Assembly: GCF_000695795.1 (NCBI RefSeq) | Contig: NZ_JNCA01000001.1 | Location: 416,726 to 480,725 of the forward strand | Source of the DNA: Flavobacterium seoulense | GTDB lineage: Bacteria > Bacteroidota > Bacteroidia > Flavobacteriales > Flavobacteriaceae | Length of the DNA stretch: 64,000 nt | Reading direction: 5' to 3' | Shown: piece by piece, positions 53,524 to 62,079 of the stretch | Position numbering within the stretch: the first letter of the stretch is position 1 | Layout: each line of letters starts with the position of its first letter | Made by a program: the position numbers and the translations under genes | Notes under the pieces: generated by a model | The model's input: the letters and a program-made list of their open reading frames with translations, nothing else | Database searches by the model: none | Told to the model about the DNA's origin: nothing

Positions 53524-55443
53524 ATGAACAAAAAAATATACCACATAGTACTACTTTTTGTATTAGGATTATCAAATAGTATTGCCCAAAATCAAAAGAA
53601 AGAAGCTTATTTATTTGCTTATTTTGAGGGAAAAGGAGCTGCCGAAAAACAGGAACAATTGCGTTTTGCAGTAAGCGATGATGCAGTTAATTGGAAAGCA
53701 TTAAATAATAATGACCCCGTTATTCCATCAAAAGATATTTCGAACACCGGCGGAATTCGGGATCCGCATATTCTTAGAGGAGCAGATGGAAAAAGTTTTT
53801 ACATGGTAGCGACTGATATGAATACCAAGAAAAATGGCTGGGATTACAATCCCGGAATTACGTTGCTTAAATCTAATAATTTGATTGATTGGAAATCGGG
53901 TGTTATTGATTTAGAAAAATTATATCCTAAGAAATTTAAGGATATAAAATGGGTTTGGGCGCCACAAACTTTTTATGATGCTAAAGTAAAAAAGTATCTG
54001 GTTTATTTTACAGTTCGCTTTAAATACAATGAGAAACTTGATTTCTATTGTGCTTACGCCAATAAGGATTTTACAGCTTTTGAAAGTGAACCAAAATTAA
54101 TGTTTAGCCCAAAAGATGGCGCTATTGACGGAGATATTATTTATAAAGATGGTGTTTATCATTTCTTTTATAAAGGAAATACAAAAGACGAAAACGGAAA
54201 AGAAATCAAAAACGGAATCAAGCAGGCTACGAGTAAAAAATTACAAGGTCCCTGGAAAGAAAGTTTTGAATATTTAGATGCTTATGCAAATACAAAAACG
54301 GGTGTCGAAGGTTCATCAGTTTTTAAATTGAATAATAGTGACGAATATATTTTAATGTATGATTTGTATTCCAGCGGGCGTTATGAATTTCAGCGTTCTA
54401 AAGATTTGTATCATTTTACAGAAAAAACAGAATCGTTTACCAAGAATTTCTTTCCACGACACGGAAGTGTTATTGGAATTACAAAAGAAGAAGCACAGCG
54501 TTTAAACGAAAAATGGGGTGGTGTACCACAAAGTTTATTGACTACTAAGGAAGGTTGTTACCGTTTTAAATCAGAAGGAAATCCAATAATCAAACATAAA
54601 TTCACGGCCGATCCGGCTGCTTTTGTCGAAAAAGATACGCTGTGGTTGTTTACAGGACATGATTTTGAAGGTGGGCAAAAAGGCTATAAACTGAAAGACT
54701 GGTTGGTTTTTTCGACTACCGATTTAAAAAATTGGACCGAATATCCAGTGCCGCTTAAAATTGAAGATTTTAAATGGGATAAAACCAATGATGCTTATGC
54801 AGGACAAGCTATTAAAAGAAACGGAAAATATTATTGGTACATTAGTACTAATGGTTCTGGAATTGGGGTCGCAGTTGCCGATAAACCTCAAGGACCTTAT
54901 AAAGATGCTCTGGGAAAACCACTGTTAACAAATGCCGATTGTTTCGCATCAACACATTCCTGGACTTGTATTGACCCAGCTGTTTTTATTGATGATAACG
55001 GACAGGCTTGGTTGTTTTGGGGTAATGGTGTTTGCTATTATGCTAAACTAAAAGAAAATATGATTGAAATTGATGGTGCGATTAAGAAAATAGATTTCGA
55101 GGGATTTCAATTTACCGAGGCTCTCTGGATTCATAAAAAAGATGGTAAATATTACCTGAGTTATGCAACTGGTTTTCCTGAAAAAATAGCTTATGCGATG
55201 GCTGATAATATAGAAGGACCTTATGAATACAAAGGAATTTTAAATGAAATTACTGGAAATTCGAATACAAATCATCAGGCGATTTTAGAATTTAAAGGAC
55301 AGCCTTATTTTATATATCACAATGGAGCTATGCAAACTAACGGTTCGAGTTACAGTAGATCAGTTTGTATTGATAAATTAGAATATAATCAAGATGGAAC
55401 GATAAAACGAGTAGTAATGACTACAGAAGGAGTTGTAAAATAA
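53524..55443 (+). CDS. Two-domain GH43 glycosidase
   Basis: A 639-residue exported protein (signal about 1-21, ending SIAQN) with two GH43 propellers. The first (about 25-335) resembles the preceding gene and has Asp80 in IRDPHIL, Asp202/204 in IDGDI and Glu262 in VEGSS. The second (about 340-639) has Asp363 in FTADPAAF, Asp484 in CIDPAVF and Glu532 in FTEALWIH. All three acids are present in both domains, so each may be active. Such tandem enzymes usually attack two linkages of one branched glycan. The pair with the upstream gene looks like a duplication followed by fusion. Confidence 0.88.
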   Translation: MNKKIYHIVLLFVLGLSNSIAQNQKKEAYLFAYFEGKGAAEKQEQLRFAVSDDAVNWKALNNNDPVIPSKDISNTGGIRDPHILRGADGKSFYMVATDMNTKKNGWDYNPGITLLKSNNLIDWKSGVIDLEKLYPKKFKDIKWVWAPQTFYDAKVKKYLVYFTVRFKYNEKLDFYCAYANKDFTAFESEPKLMFSPKDGAIDGDIIYKDGVYHFFYKGNTKDENGKEIKNGIKQATSKKLQGPWKESFEYLDAYANTKTGVEGSSVFKLNNSDEYILMYDLYSSGRYEFQRSKDLYHFTEKTESFTKNFFPRHGSVIGITKEEAQRLNEKWGGVPQSLLTTKEGCYRFKSEGNPIIKHKFTADPAAFVEKDTLWLFTGHDFEGGQKGYKLKDWLVFSTTDLKNWTEYPVPLKIEDFKWDKTNDAYAGQAIKRNGKYYWYISTNGSGIGVAVADKPQGPYKDALGKPLLTNADCFASTHSWTCIDPAVFIDDNGQAWLFWGNGVCYYAKLKENMIEIDGAIKKIDFEGFQFTEALWIHKKDGKYYLSYATGFPEKIAYAMADNIEGPYEYKGILNEITGNSNTNHQAILEFKGQPYFIYHNGAMQTNGSSYSRSVCIDKLEYNQDGTIKRVVMTTEGVVK

Positions 55444-55507
55444 GTTTTGCTTTTCAAATTGAAATAATTTCTTTGTTTAAACCAATGGCTATAATTTAAA
55501 ATAGTGC

Positions 55508-55515
55508 TATTTTTG
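55508..55515 (+). promoter_or_regulatory. Putative -7 box for the holin-like gene
   Basis: TATTTTTG fits TAnnTTTG, 20 bases upstream of the ATG at 55536. Confidence 0.5.
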
Positions 55516-55535
55516 AAGCAATAAATAAAAAGTAA

Positions 55536-55877
55536 ATGAAATTAATTATTAAAGTATTAGTTAGTGCTATTTTAGTATTGCTTATTTCTCATTTTATGAA
55601 AGGAGTGCATGTAGCCAGTTTTACTACAGCACTTTTCGTAGCCATTGTTTTAGGATTACTTAACCTTTTTGTTAAGCCTATTTTGGTATTATTTACTTTA
55701 CCAATTACCTTTTTTACATTGGGATTATTTTTATTAGTAATCAATGGTTTGATCATCATATTGTGTAGCAATATTGTAGGTGGTTTTACAGTCGATAATT
55801 TCTTTACAGCATTATTATTTAGTATTATATTGTCAGTTTCACAATCACTTGCTAATTTGTTTTTAAGTAAAAAATAG
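55536..55877 (+). CDS. Phage_holin_4_2 (PF04020-like) membrane protein
   Basis: A 113-residue protein with four helices (about 4-21, 27-52, 57-81 and 88-108) matching the family named after phage holins but found widely in bacterial chromosomes. Gly/Asn-rich turns such as LGLLNLFVKPIL are characteristic. No lysin, capsid or integrase gene is nearby, so there is no reason to infer phage origin; its function is unknown. Confidence 0.85.
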   Translation: MKLIIKVLVSAILVLLISHFMKGVHVASFTTALFVAIVLGLLNLFVKPILVLFTLPITFFTLGLFLLVINGLIIILCSNIVGGFTVDNFFTALLFSIILSVSQSLANLFLSKK

Positions 55878-55941
55878 AGATTAAAAACTATAAAAAAATC
55901 ATAAATACAAATAGTTTTACTTTGTGCTGATTAAAAAATAG

Positions 55942-55949
55942 TAATTTTG
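55942..55949 (+). promoter_or_regulatory. Putative promoter of the copper cluster
   Basis: TAATTTTG fits TAnnTTTG; TTTG at 55921-55924 lies 17 bases upstream. It precedes the Cys-rich peptide gene by about 20 bases. Confidence 0.45.
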
Positions 55950-55968
55950 CTTCATACAAGATTTAAAA

Positions 55969-56337
55969 ATGAATAAAATCTACATCATATTAATACTATT
56001 ACTGGGCTTCTTTTTGATGCCCGGTAACAGTTATGCATGCGGATCAAAATCAGGAAAATCATCTTGTAAAATGGAAATGTCTTCTAAGACAAAAAAAATG
56101 GATTGCTGCAGCAAAAAATCAAAATCTAAAGAATCAAAAGACAAAGGTTGTTCAGGAAAATGTGGACAATCAATGTGCAGTGTTTCTTCAGTAAATATCG
56201 GAATTGCTGCCACTATTCATTACGGAATTCCGAATGCTATTTTTAGCTTTTCAGAAAAAAAACAAAATTTTTCTCATTCAATATCCCTTACTTCTGATGG
56301 ATATTCTTCACTTTGGCTTATACCTAAAATAGGCTAA
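55969..56337 (+). CDS. Secreted Cys/Lys-rich small protein
   Basis: A 122-residue protein with a signal peptide (about 1-22, ending NSYA). The next 50 residues contain seven cysteines (24, 33, 46, 47, 61, 65, 70) and many lysines, with MEM and CxxxC patterns, suiting metal binding. The last 50 residues (NIGIAATIHYGIPNAIF) are less polar. I do not recognise a named family, but similar short Cys-rich proteins sit next to metal-efflux genes in flavobacteria. It heads the copper cluster on the same strand. A metal-buffering role is inferred. Confidence 0.68.
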   Translation: MNKIYIILILLLGFFLMPGNSYACGSKSGKSSCKMEMSSKTKKMDCCSKKSKSKESKDKGCSGKCGQSMCSVSSVNIGIAATIHYGIPNAIFSFSEKKQNFSHSISLTSDGYSSLWLIPKIG

Positions 56338-56493
56338 AATATTTTTGTGATAGCCATTGGTCTATCCATTTCAAAAAGCAAATTTGCTTTACAATCATTA
56401 CATTTTATCGATTAGTTAAATTAGGAAAACATTCGTTGTTACAACTTTTGTTGCCATTTAATTAATCTTCATTTATTCAAAAAGAACAAAAAC

Positions 56494-56865
56494 ATGAAAT
56501 CATTAAAAAAAATAATGATAGCAGTAGTATTGCTATCAACTATAAGTATTACAGCTCAAATTAAAAATGAAAAAACAGAAACCGTAAAAATATTAGGTAA
56601 CTGCAGTATGTGCAAAAAGACTATTGAAACAGCAGGAAATATTAAAAATGTTGCTGTTGTAAACTGGGATACAAAAACTAAAATGGCAACATTAAAGTAT
56701 GATGCTTCTAAAATAAATTCGGATGATATTTTAAAGAAAATCGCTGCTGCAGGATATGAAAACGAAAAATTCACAGCTGATGAAACGCAATATAATAAAC
56801 TGCATGCTTGCTGCCAATATGATCGAGATGTGGTAAGCCCAACTAAAAAAGCAGTTAAAAAATAA
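56494..56865 (+). CDS. Exported HMA-domain protein with extra Cys pair
   Basis: A 123-residue protein with a signal peptide (about 1-21, ending SITAQ) and one heavy-metal-associated domain. The CxxC site is Cys37-Cys40 (NCSMCKK), at the expected loop, and the fold continues with VVNWDTKTKMATLKYD. A second cysteine pair occurs near the C-terminus (Cys106-Cys107 in HACCQYD). HMA chaperones are usually cytoplasmic, so the export signal points to a periplasmic copper carrier. An HMA protein of similar design follows, 87 bp downstream. Confidence 0.85.
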   Translation: MKSLKKIMIAVVLLSTISITAQIKNEKTETVKILGNCSMCKKTIETAGNIKNVAVVNWDTKTKMATLKYDASKINSDDILKKIAAAGYENEKFTADETQYNKLHACCQYDRDVVSPTKKAVKK

Positions 56866-56881
56866 TCTGTAACTAATTTAT

Positions 56882-56929
56882 TCACTACGGTTTTATCGAA
56901 TAAATATTTTTCGAATGAAACTGTAGTGA
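56882..56929 (+). terminator. Long hairpin between the two HMA genes
   Basis: TCACTACGGTTT and AAACTGTAGTGA pair, extended toward the loop by a TCGAA/TTCGA pairing. Left arm 56882-56900, right arm 56910-56929. There is no T run of usual length after it, so it may be an attenuator or a processing site rather than a full terminator. Confidence 0.5.
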
Positions 56930-56952
56930 TTGAATTTTAAAATTGAAACAAG

Positions 56953-57474
56953 ATGAAAACAATTAATATAAAAAAACAATTGATAGTATTTGTGATGCTA
57001 TTTAGTATTATAAATTCCTATTCTCAAATTTCGAAAGCCGAAATTATAGCAACAGGTTTGACTTGTTCGATGTGTTCAAATGCAATCAATAAGCAATTGA
57101 AAGCAATGCCTGAAGTAGAAAAAGTAATGATTGATTTGAACAATAATACTTTTGTGGTTAATTTAAAAAATAATAGTTTAGTTACTCCTCAAATGTTAAA
57201 GAGTAATATTGAAAAAACAGGATTTTTTGTTGGTTCAATGATTTTAACAATGGATGTAAAAAATGCAGAAGTAAAAGATAACAGCAGTTTTAAAAATGCA
57301 AGCGGAACCTATGTTTTTGTAAATCCTGTTGAAAAAACAATTAACGAAACACTGAAATTAAAAGTGTTGAATAGCGGTTTTGTAACTAAAAAAGAATACA
57401 AACAATCGGCTAAAATGCTTGCCAAATATGTTGGTTTTGGCACTGAGAATACTTATTTCGTAAAAACAATCTAG
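56953..57474 (+). CDS. Exported HMA-domain protein with C-terminal extension
   Basis: A 173-residue protein with a signal peptide (about 5-25, ending NSYSQ) and an HMA domain with Cys38-Cys41 in GLTCSMCSNAI. Residues 100-173 form a second, non-HMA domain (FKNASGTYVFVNPVEKTINE, GFVTKKEYKQSAKML) of unknown role. The stop abuts the start of the next gene, an outer-membrane barrel, implying coupled translation. A role in periplasmic copper transfer is inferred. Confidence 0.82.
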   Translation: MKTINIKKQLIVFVMLFSIINSYSQISKAEIIATGLTCSMCSNAINKQLKAMPEVEKVMIDLNNNTFVVNLKNNSLVTPQMLKSNIEKTGFFVGSMILTMDVKNAEVKDNSSFKNASGTYVFVNPVEKTINETLKLKVLNSGFVTKKEYKQSAKMLAKYVGFGTENTYFVKTI

Positions 57475-58278
57475 ATGAGGTATTTTGTAATCATTATTTT
57501 GAGTTTGTTTTCGTTCCAAATCTATGCGCAGGAATTATTTGTAATGACCGAACCAGCAAGTAATATGCCTACCGGAGCAATAGGAATAAGGAATATGAGT
57601 ATGTATTCTTTTGTAAAAGAAGGTAAAAACAATTTTCATAATATGCCCGAATTGATGTGGGGTGTTAATAAAGACTGGATGATTCATGCATCGGCATTCA
57701 TGAGTGATAAAGAAGGAAATCTCAATCTGGAAGGCGGTAGTTTATATGCTAAATACCGATTTTTTTCAGAAGATGATCTCCATAGTCATTTTAGATTAGC
57801 GGCCTTTGGTCGAATAAGTACTAATAATTCGCCTATTTATCAGGAAGATATTGAAACGATGGGAATGAATTCAGGTTACGAACTAGGTGTTGTAGGAACT
57901 AAATTGATTAATAAAACCGCCTTGAGTGCTTCGATAAGTTACGAAAGAGCTTTGAATAATCAGGATTTTATTCTACCGGAAGAATTTAGTAATAGTGCCA
58001 TGAATTATACACTTTCGATAGGACAATTAATGCATCCTAAAAAGTATACTAACTTTAAACAAACTAATATTAATGCAATGCTGGAATTATTAGGTCAACG
58101 TTTAAATCAAAATGGGAAATCTTATTTAGATGTTGTACCTTCGATTCAGTTTATTGTAAATAGTCAGGCTCGAATAGATTTAGCTTACAGACATCAAATA
58201 TATTCAGATATGGAACGTATGAATACCAATAGTATCCTGCTAAAATTAGAGTACACTTTCTTTAATGTAACTAAATAG
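57475..58278 (+). CDS. Outer-membrane barrel of the copper cluster
   Basis: A 267-residue protein with a signal peptide (about 1-18, ending IYAQE) and a strand-rich, aromatic mature region ending KLEYTFFNV. The opening LFVMTEPASNMPTGAIGIRN and the several Met/His-rich stretches (MWGVNKDWMIHASAFMSD) would suit a metal-related outer-membrane protein. I do not recognise a named family. It begins on the base after the HMA-protein stop and is 25 bp upstream of the DUF3347 gene. Confidence 0.68.
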   Translation: MRYFVIIILSLFSFQIYAQELFVMTEPASNMPTGAIGIRNMSMYSFVKEGKNNFHNMPELMWGVNKDWMIHASAFMSDKEGNLNLEGGSLYAKYRFFSEDDLHSHFRLAAFGRISTNNSPIYQEDIETMGMNSGYELGVVGTKLINKTALSASISYERALNNQDFILPEEFSNSAMNYTLSIGQLMHPKKYTNFKQTNINAMLELLGQRLNQNGKSYLDVVPSIQFIVNSQARIDLAYRHQIYSDMERMNTNSILLKLEYTFFNVTK

Positions 58279-58303
58279 TTTTAACTCTTTTAAAATTTAA
58301 AAA

Positions 58304-58900
58304 ATGAAAAAAATAATTCTTTCGTCAATGTTATTGGCTTTTGTAATGCTAAGCTGTAATCAAAAAAATAAAGAAGATAAAATATCAGAAACTCCGGTTG
58401 CTGTTAAAATTGATGCCGGAGATACCAAAGTTGAAATTGCTGAGGTGAATGCTGATGTGAAAGCCTCAGTTTCTACAGATGCAATTATTGATGCTTATTT
58501 AAAAATAAAAAATGCCTTAGCAAACGATAAAGGAAAAGAAGCTACAGCAGCAGCTAATGATTTTGCTAAAGCGGTTGCAGAAACTAAAACCGATAAAATT
58601 TCAAAAGAATTATTGACAAAATATTCAAATATAACAGATGATGCTAAAGCACAAGCAGCATTAATTGTTTCGAATTATGGTAAAATCGATCAACAGAGAA
58701 TGTATTTTGCAGTTTTAAGTAAAGACATTACTAATTTGATTGCCACTTTTGGAACCAATAAAAAACTGTTTCAGGATTATTGCCCAATGTACAATGAAGG
58801 AAAAAGCGGTTATTGGATAAGCGAAATGAAAGCAATCAGAAATCCATATTATGGTTCTGAAATGCTTGAATGTGGCGGAATGATTAAAGAGATTAAATAA
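58304..58900 (+). CDS. DUF3347 lipoprotein
   Basis: A 198-residue lipoprotein (lipobox at Cys18, MLSCNQ). The mature part is the DUF3347 helical domain (about 55-190), with its terminal signature CPMYNEGKSGYWISEMKA and RNPYYGSEMLECGGM. DUF3347 is found in Bacteroidota near or fused to Cus-type copper efflux adaptors, and the Cys/Met/His residues of the terminal signature may bind copper. A strong terminator follows the gene. Confidence 0.88.
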   Translation: MKKIILSSMLLAFVMLSCNQKNKEDKISETPVAVKIDAGDTKVEIAEVNADVKASVSTDAIIDAYLKIKNALANDKGKEATAAANDFAKAVAETKTDKISKELLTKYSNITDDAKAQAALIVSNYGKIDQQRMYFAVLSKDITNLIATFGTNKKLFQDYCPMYNEGKSGYWISEMKAIRNPYYGSEMLECGGMIKEIK

Positions 58901-58938
58901 TTGTTTTTGATTTATTTATTCGAAAAGAAGAGCTTATT

Positions 58939-58975
58939 AAAAATCCTAACTTTGTATTTAAGTTAGGATTTTTTG
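58939..58975 (+). terminator. Terminator after the DUF3347 gene
   Basis: AAAAATCCTAACTT (58939-58952) pairs perfectly with AAGTTAGGATTTTT (58960-58973) across a seven-base loop, with T residues beyond. Confidence 0.92.
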
Positions 58976-59004
58976 TTTCAACAGTTCTAAAAACAGTTTC
59001 TTAA

Positions 59005-59565
59005 ATGAAAATATACATTAAAAATATGGTTTGTGGCCGTTGTGAAATGGCAGTAAAAAACATTTTTGACGAAATGAAAATTGCCATACAATCAATACAA
59101 TTAGGCGAAGTCGAAATTGCAACTGCTTTAGACGAAAAGCAAAGACAACTTCTCTCTGAGCAATTAAAAGCTTTGGGTTTTGAACTATTAGATGATAAAG
59201 TGAGTAAAACTGTTGAGCGAATAAAAAACTTAATCATTGAATTAGTTCATTATCAAAACGAAAAATTGAAAATGAATTTATCCGCTTACATTGCCGATGA
59301 TTTAAAACAAGATTATAGCGCCTTGAGTAATTTATTTTCGGAAACTGAAGGTATTACCATCGAACATTATTGTATTGCCCAAAAAATAGAAAGAGTCAAA
59401 GAATTATTGATTTATAATGAACTTAGTTTAAGCCAAATTGCGTTTCAGCTGAATTATAGCAGTGTGGCTCATTTGAGCAATCAGTTTAAAAAAACAACTG
59501 GAATTACGCCCACACAGTTCAAACAATTGAAAGGCAAAAAAAGGAAACAGCTAGACGGTTTATAA
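59005..59565 (+). CDS. AraC-family regulator with N-terminal HMA-like CxxC domain
   Basis: A 186-residue regulator. Residues 1-65 form a small ferredoxin-like domain with NMVCGRCEMAV (Cys10, Cys13), similar in layout to HMA domains. A helical linker leads to a pair of AraC-type helix-turn-helix motifs (about 95-180), with SLSQIAFQLNYSSVAHLSNQFKKTTG as the second. Fusing a metal site to an AraC DNA-binding domain suggests direct copper sensing. It lies upstream of the CopA-type ATPase by 88 bases and after a terminator, so it probably controls the cluster. This architecture recurs in Bacteroidota; the metal is inferred. Confidence 0.88.
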   Translation: MKIYIKNMVCGRCEMAVKNIFDEMKIAIQSIQLGEVEIATALDEKQRQLLSEQLKALGFELLDDKVSKTVERIKNLIIELVHYQNEKLKMNLSAYIADDLKQDYSALSNLFSETEGITIEHYCIAQKIERVKELLIYNELSLSQIAFQLNYSSVAHLSNQFKKTTGITPTQFKQLKGKKRKQLDGL

Positions 59566-59579
59566 ATCATACAAAACCT

Positions 59580-59595
59580 TTCCATAATTGTGTAA
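59580..59595. promoter_or_regulatory. Imperfect palindrome upstream of copA (candidate operator)
   Basis: TTCCATAATTGTGTAA matches its own reverse complement at 12 of 16 positions. It lies between the AraC gene and the ATPase gene. Which protein binds it is not known. Confidence 0.4.
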
Positions 59596-59652
59596 TGCTG
59601 TGATTTGATTCTATTCGGAAATTTGTAATAATCATTATAATAGTTCTGAAAA

Positions 59653-62040
59653 ATGAAATATACTTATACAATTAACGGCATGCATTGCAATTCTTGTAAA
59701 TCAAAAGTTGAAAATGCACTCAATACTATCGAAGGAGTAGATGTTGAGGTGAGTTTGAATCCGCCACAGGCGGTAATTTCGATGCAAAAACCAATTCAAC
59801 TTGCCCATTTTCAGGAAGTTCTTTCGGCGGCAGGAAATTATACTATAAAGGTTTTTAATCCCAATGATTTAAAGTTAAAAGTGACTAAAACAGTCGCTCC
59901 GGCTCCGCCAGCAAACGCGGTGGGAAAATACTATTGCCCAATGTTTTGCGAAGGTGATAAAGTGTATGATGAACCAGGAAGTTGCCCGGTTTGCGGAATG
60001 GATTTGGTAACAATAGAAGCTACTGATGAGGATGAGAATAAAAGCTATTTAGAGTTATGGCATAAAATGAAAATAGCGACTCTTTTTACAATTCCTATTT
60101 TTATTATTGCCATGGCAGATATGATTCCAGGGAATCCGCTTATGCATATTTTGGACATGAAAAGCTGGAATTGGATTCAGTTTGTCTTATCGCTTCCTGT
60201 TGTTTTTTATGCCAGTTGGATGTTTTTTGAGCGTGCCTGGAAATCTATTTTGAGTTGGAATCTGAATATGTTTACTCTTATTGGGATTGGTGCGGGAATG
60301 GCGTTTCTTTTTAGCATTTTTGGGTTGCTTTTTCCTCAGTTTTTCCCTGAAGAATTTAAAACTTCGATGGGAACAGTGCATTTGTATTTTGAAGCGACCA
60401 CTGTTATTTTGACTTTGGTTTTACTCGGACAATTATTAGAAGCCAGAGCGCATAGTCGTACCAGTGGTGCGATTAAAGAATTACTCAAATTAGCGCCCAG
60501 TGAAGCGCATTTAATAATCGATGGAAAAGAACAGCTAATTGCAATTCAGGACATACAAAAAGGCAATTTGCTGCGTGTTAAGCCGGGAGAGAAAATTCCG
60601 GTTGATGGAAAAATAATTGATGGCGAATGTACTATTGATGAATCGATGATTTCTGGTGAGCCGATTCCTGTAGATAAAAAAAGTGGAGATTGGGTTATTG
60701 CAGGAACTATAAATGGGACTAAATCGTTTGTGATGGAAGCAGAGAAAATAGGTTCGGAAACTTTGCTTTCGCAAATTGTTGCAATGGTTAAAGAAGCCAG
60801 TCGTTCTAAAGCTCCTATTCAGAAACTAGCCGATAAAGTTGCTAAATATTTTGTGCCAATAGTGGTAGTTACTGCTGTGCTTACTTTTTTTGTTTGGGTA
60901 CAATTTGGTCCGGAACAAAACGCTTTAATGTATGGTTTTATTAATGCTGTAGCAGTTTTAATTATTGCCTGTCCTTGTGCTTTGGGATTGGCAACACCTA
61001 TGTCGGTTATGGTAGGTGTGGGCAAAGGAGCGCAATCAGGAGTGTTGATTAAAAATGCTGAAGCTTTAGAAAGTATGAATAAGGTTGATGTATTGATTAC
61101 TGATAAAACCGGAACTATTACTGAAGGAAAACCATCGGTAGAAAAAGTATTTTCGATTCAGGATAATGAAAATGATTTGTTACAAATGATTGCAGCGGTC
61201 AATCAGCATAGCGAACATCCATTGGCGCAAGCCGTAGTAAATTTTGCGATAGCGAAAGAAATAGAGCTCTTAGAAGCAAATAATTTTGAATCGATTACAG
61301 GAAAAGGAGTTTTAGGAACGGTAGCCAATAAAAGAATAGCATTAGGAAATGTAAAATTAATGGAAGACTTACAAGTCACAATTCCGCCAGAGATTGAACG
61401 CCAGATTGTAGCCGAGCAAAAACTAGGTAAAACAGTATCTTATATTGCAATTGAAAACCAATTTTTAGGTTTTATTACTATTGCAGATGCTATAAAAGCG
61501 AGCAGTAAAGATGCGGTAAAAGAGTTGCTGAATCAGGGAGTTGATGTGATTATGCTTACTGGTGATAACGAGAATACAGCCCAAGCGGTTGCTAATGAAT
61601 TACAACTAAGTTCTTTTGTAGCCAATTGTTTGCCCGAGGATAAACTAAAAGTGATTCAGAAATTACAAGCCGAGGGTAAGATTGTAGTGATGGCTGGAGA
61701 CGGAATTAACGACGCACCGGCTTTGGCTCAGGCCAATGTAGGAATTGCTATGGGAACCGGAACTGACGTTGCCATAGAAAGCGCTAAGATTACTTTGGTC
61801 AAAGGTGATTTGCAGGGAATTGTAAAAGCAAAAGAATTAAGTCAGGCTGTTATGAGAAACATTCGTCAGAATTTATTTTTTGCCTTTTTCTATAATGTAC
61901 TCGGAATTCCAATAGCAGCCGGAGTTTTATATCCGTTTTTCGGGATTTTGCTTTCGCCAATGATTGCCGCTTTGGCAATGAGTTTGAGTTCAGTTTCGGT
62001 AATTTCGAATGCCTTGCGATTGCGAAATTTGAAGTTATAA
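59653..62040 (+). CDS. copA: Copper-translocating P1B-type ATPase
   Basis: A 795-residue copper exporter. Domains in order: HMA (Cys12, Cys15), a heavy-metal-binding region with several Cys/Met residues (about 92-120, YYCPMF and CPVCGMD), then eight helices. P-type features: transport site CPC (440-442), phosphorylation Asp484 in DKTGT, the HP motif at 522-523, and GDGINDAP with Asp683. The CPC and HP motifs put it among Cu-type pumps. It follows the HMA-AraC gene and closes the copper cluster. It could also move silver. Confidence 0.95.
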   Translation: MKYTYTINGMHCNSCKSKVENALNTIEGVDVEVSLNPPQAVISMQKPIQLAHFQEVLSAAGNYTIKVFNPNDLKLKVTKTVAPAPPANAVGKYYCPMFCEGDKVYDEPGSCPVCGMDLVTIEATDEDENKSYLELWHKMKIATLFTIPIFIIAMADMIPGNPLMHILDMKSWNWIQFVLSLPVVFYASWMFFERAWKSILSWNLNMFTLIGIGAGMAFLFSIFGLLFPQFFPEEFKTSMGTVHLYFEATTVILTLVLLGQLLEARAHSRTSGAIKELLKLAPSEAHLIIDGKEQLIAIQDIQKGNLLRVKPGEKIPVDGKIIDGECTIDESMISGEPIPVDKKSGDWVIAGTINGTKSFVMEAEKIGSETLLSQIVAMVKEASRSKAPIQKLADKVAKYFVPIVVVTAVLTFFVWVQFGPEQNALMYGFINAVAVLIIACPCALGLATPMSVMVGVGKGAQSGVLIKNAEALESMNKVDVLITDKTGTITEGKPSVEKVFSIQDNENDLLQMIAAVNQHSEHPLAQAVVNFAIAKEIELLEANNFESITGKGVLGTVANKRIALGNVKLMEDLQVTIPPEIERQIVAEQKLGKTVSYIAIENQFLGFITIADAIKASSKDAVKELLNQGVDVIMLTGDNENTAQAVANELQLSSFVANCLPEDKLKVIQKLQAEGKIVVMAGDGINDAPALAQANVGIAMGTGTDVAIESAKITLVKGDLQGIVKAKELSQAVMRNIRQNLFFAFFYNVLGIPIAAGVLYPFFGILLSPMIAALAMSLSSVSVISNALRLRNLKL

Positions 62041-62079
62041 TGATTTGTTTTTGTTATTTTTGATGAAAAATAAATTAAG

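Noticed and set aside
55536..55877. Holin-like gene as a prophage remnant
   Set aside because: The family is common in chromosomes; no lysin, structural or integrase genes are near.
56375..56390. Palindrome AAAGCAAATTTGCTTT as terminator
   Set aside because: No T run follows and the stem is only five strong pairs; it may be chance in AT-rich DNA.
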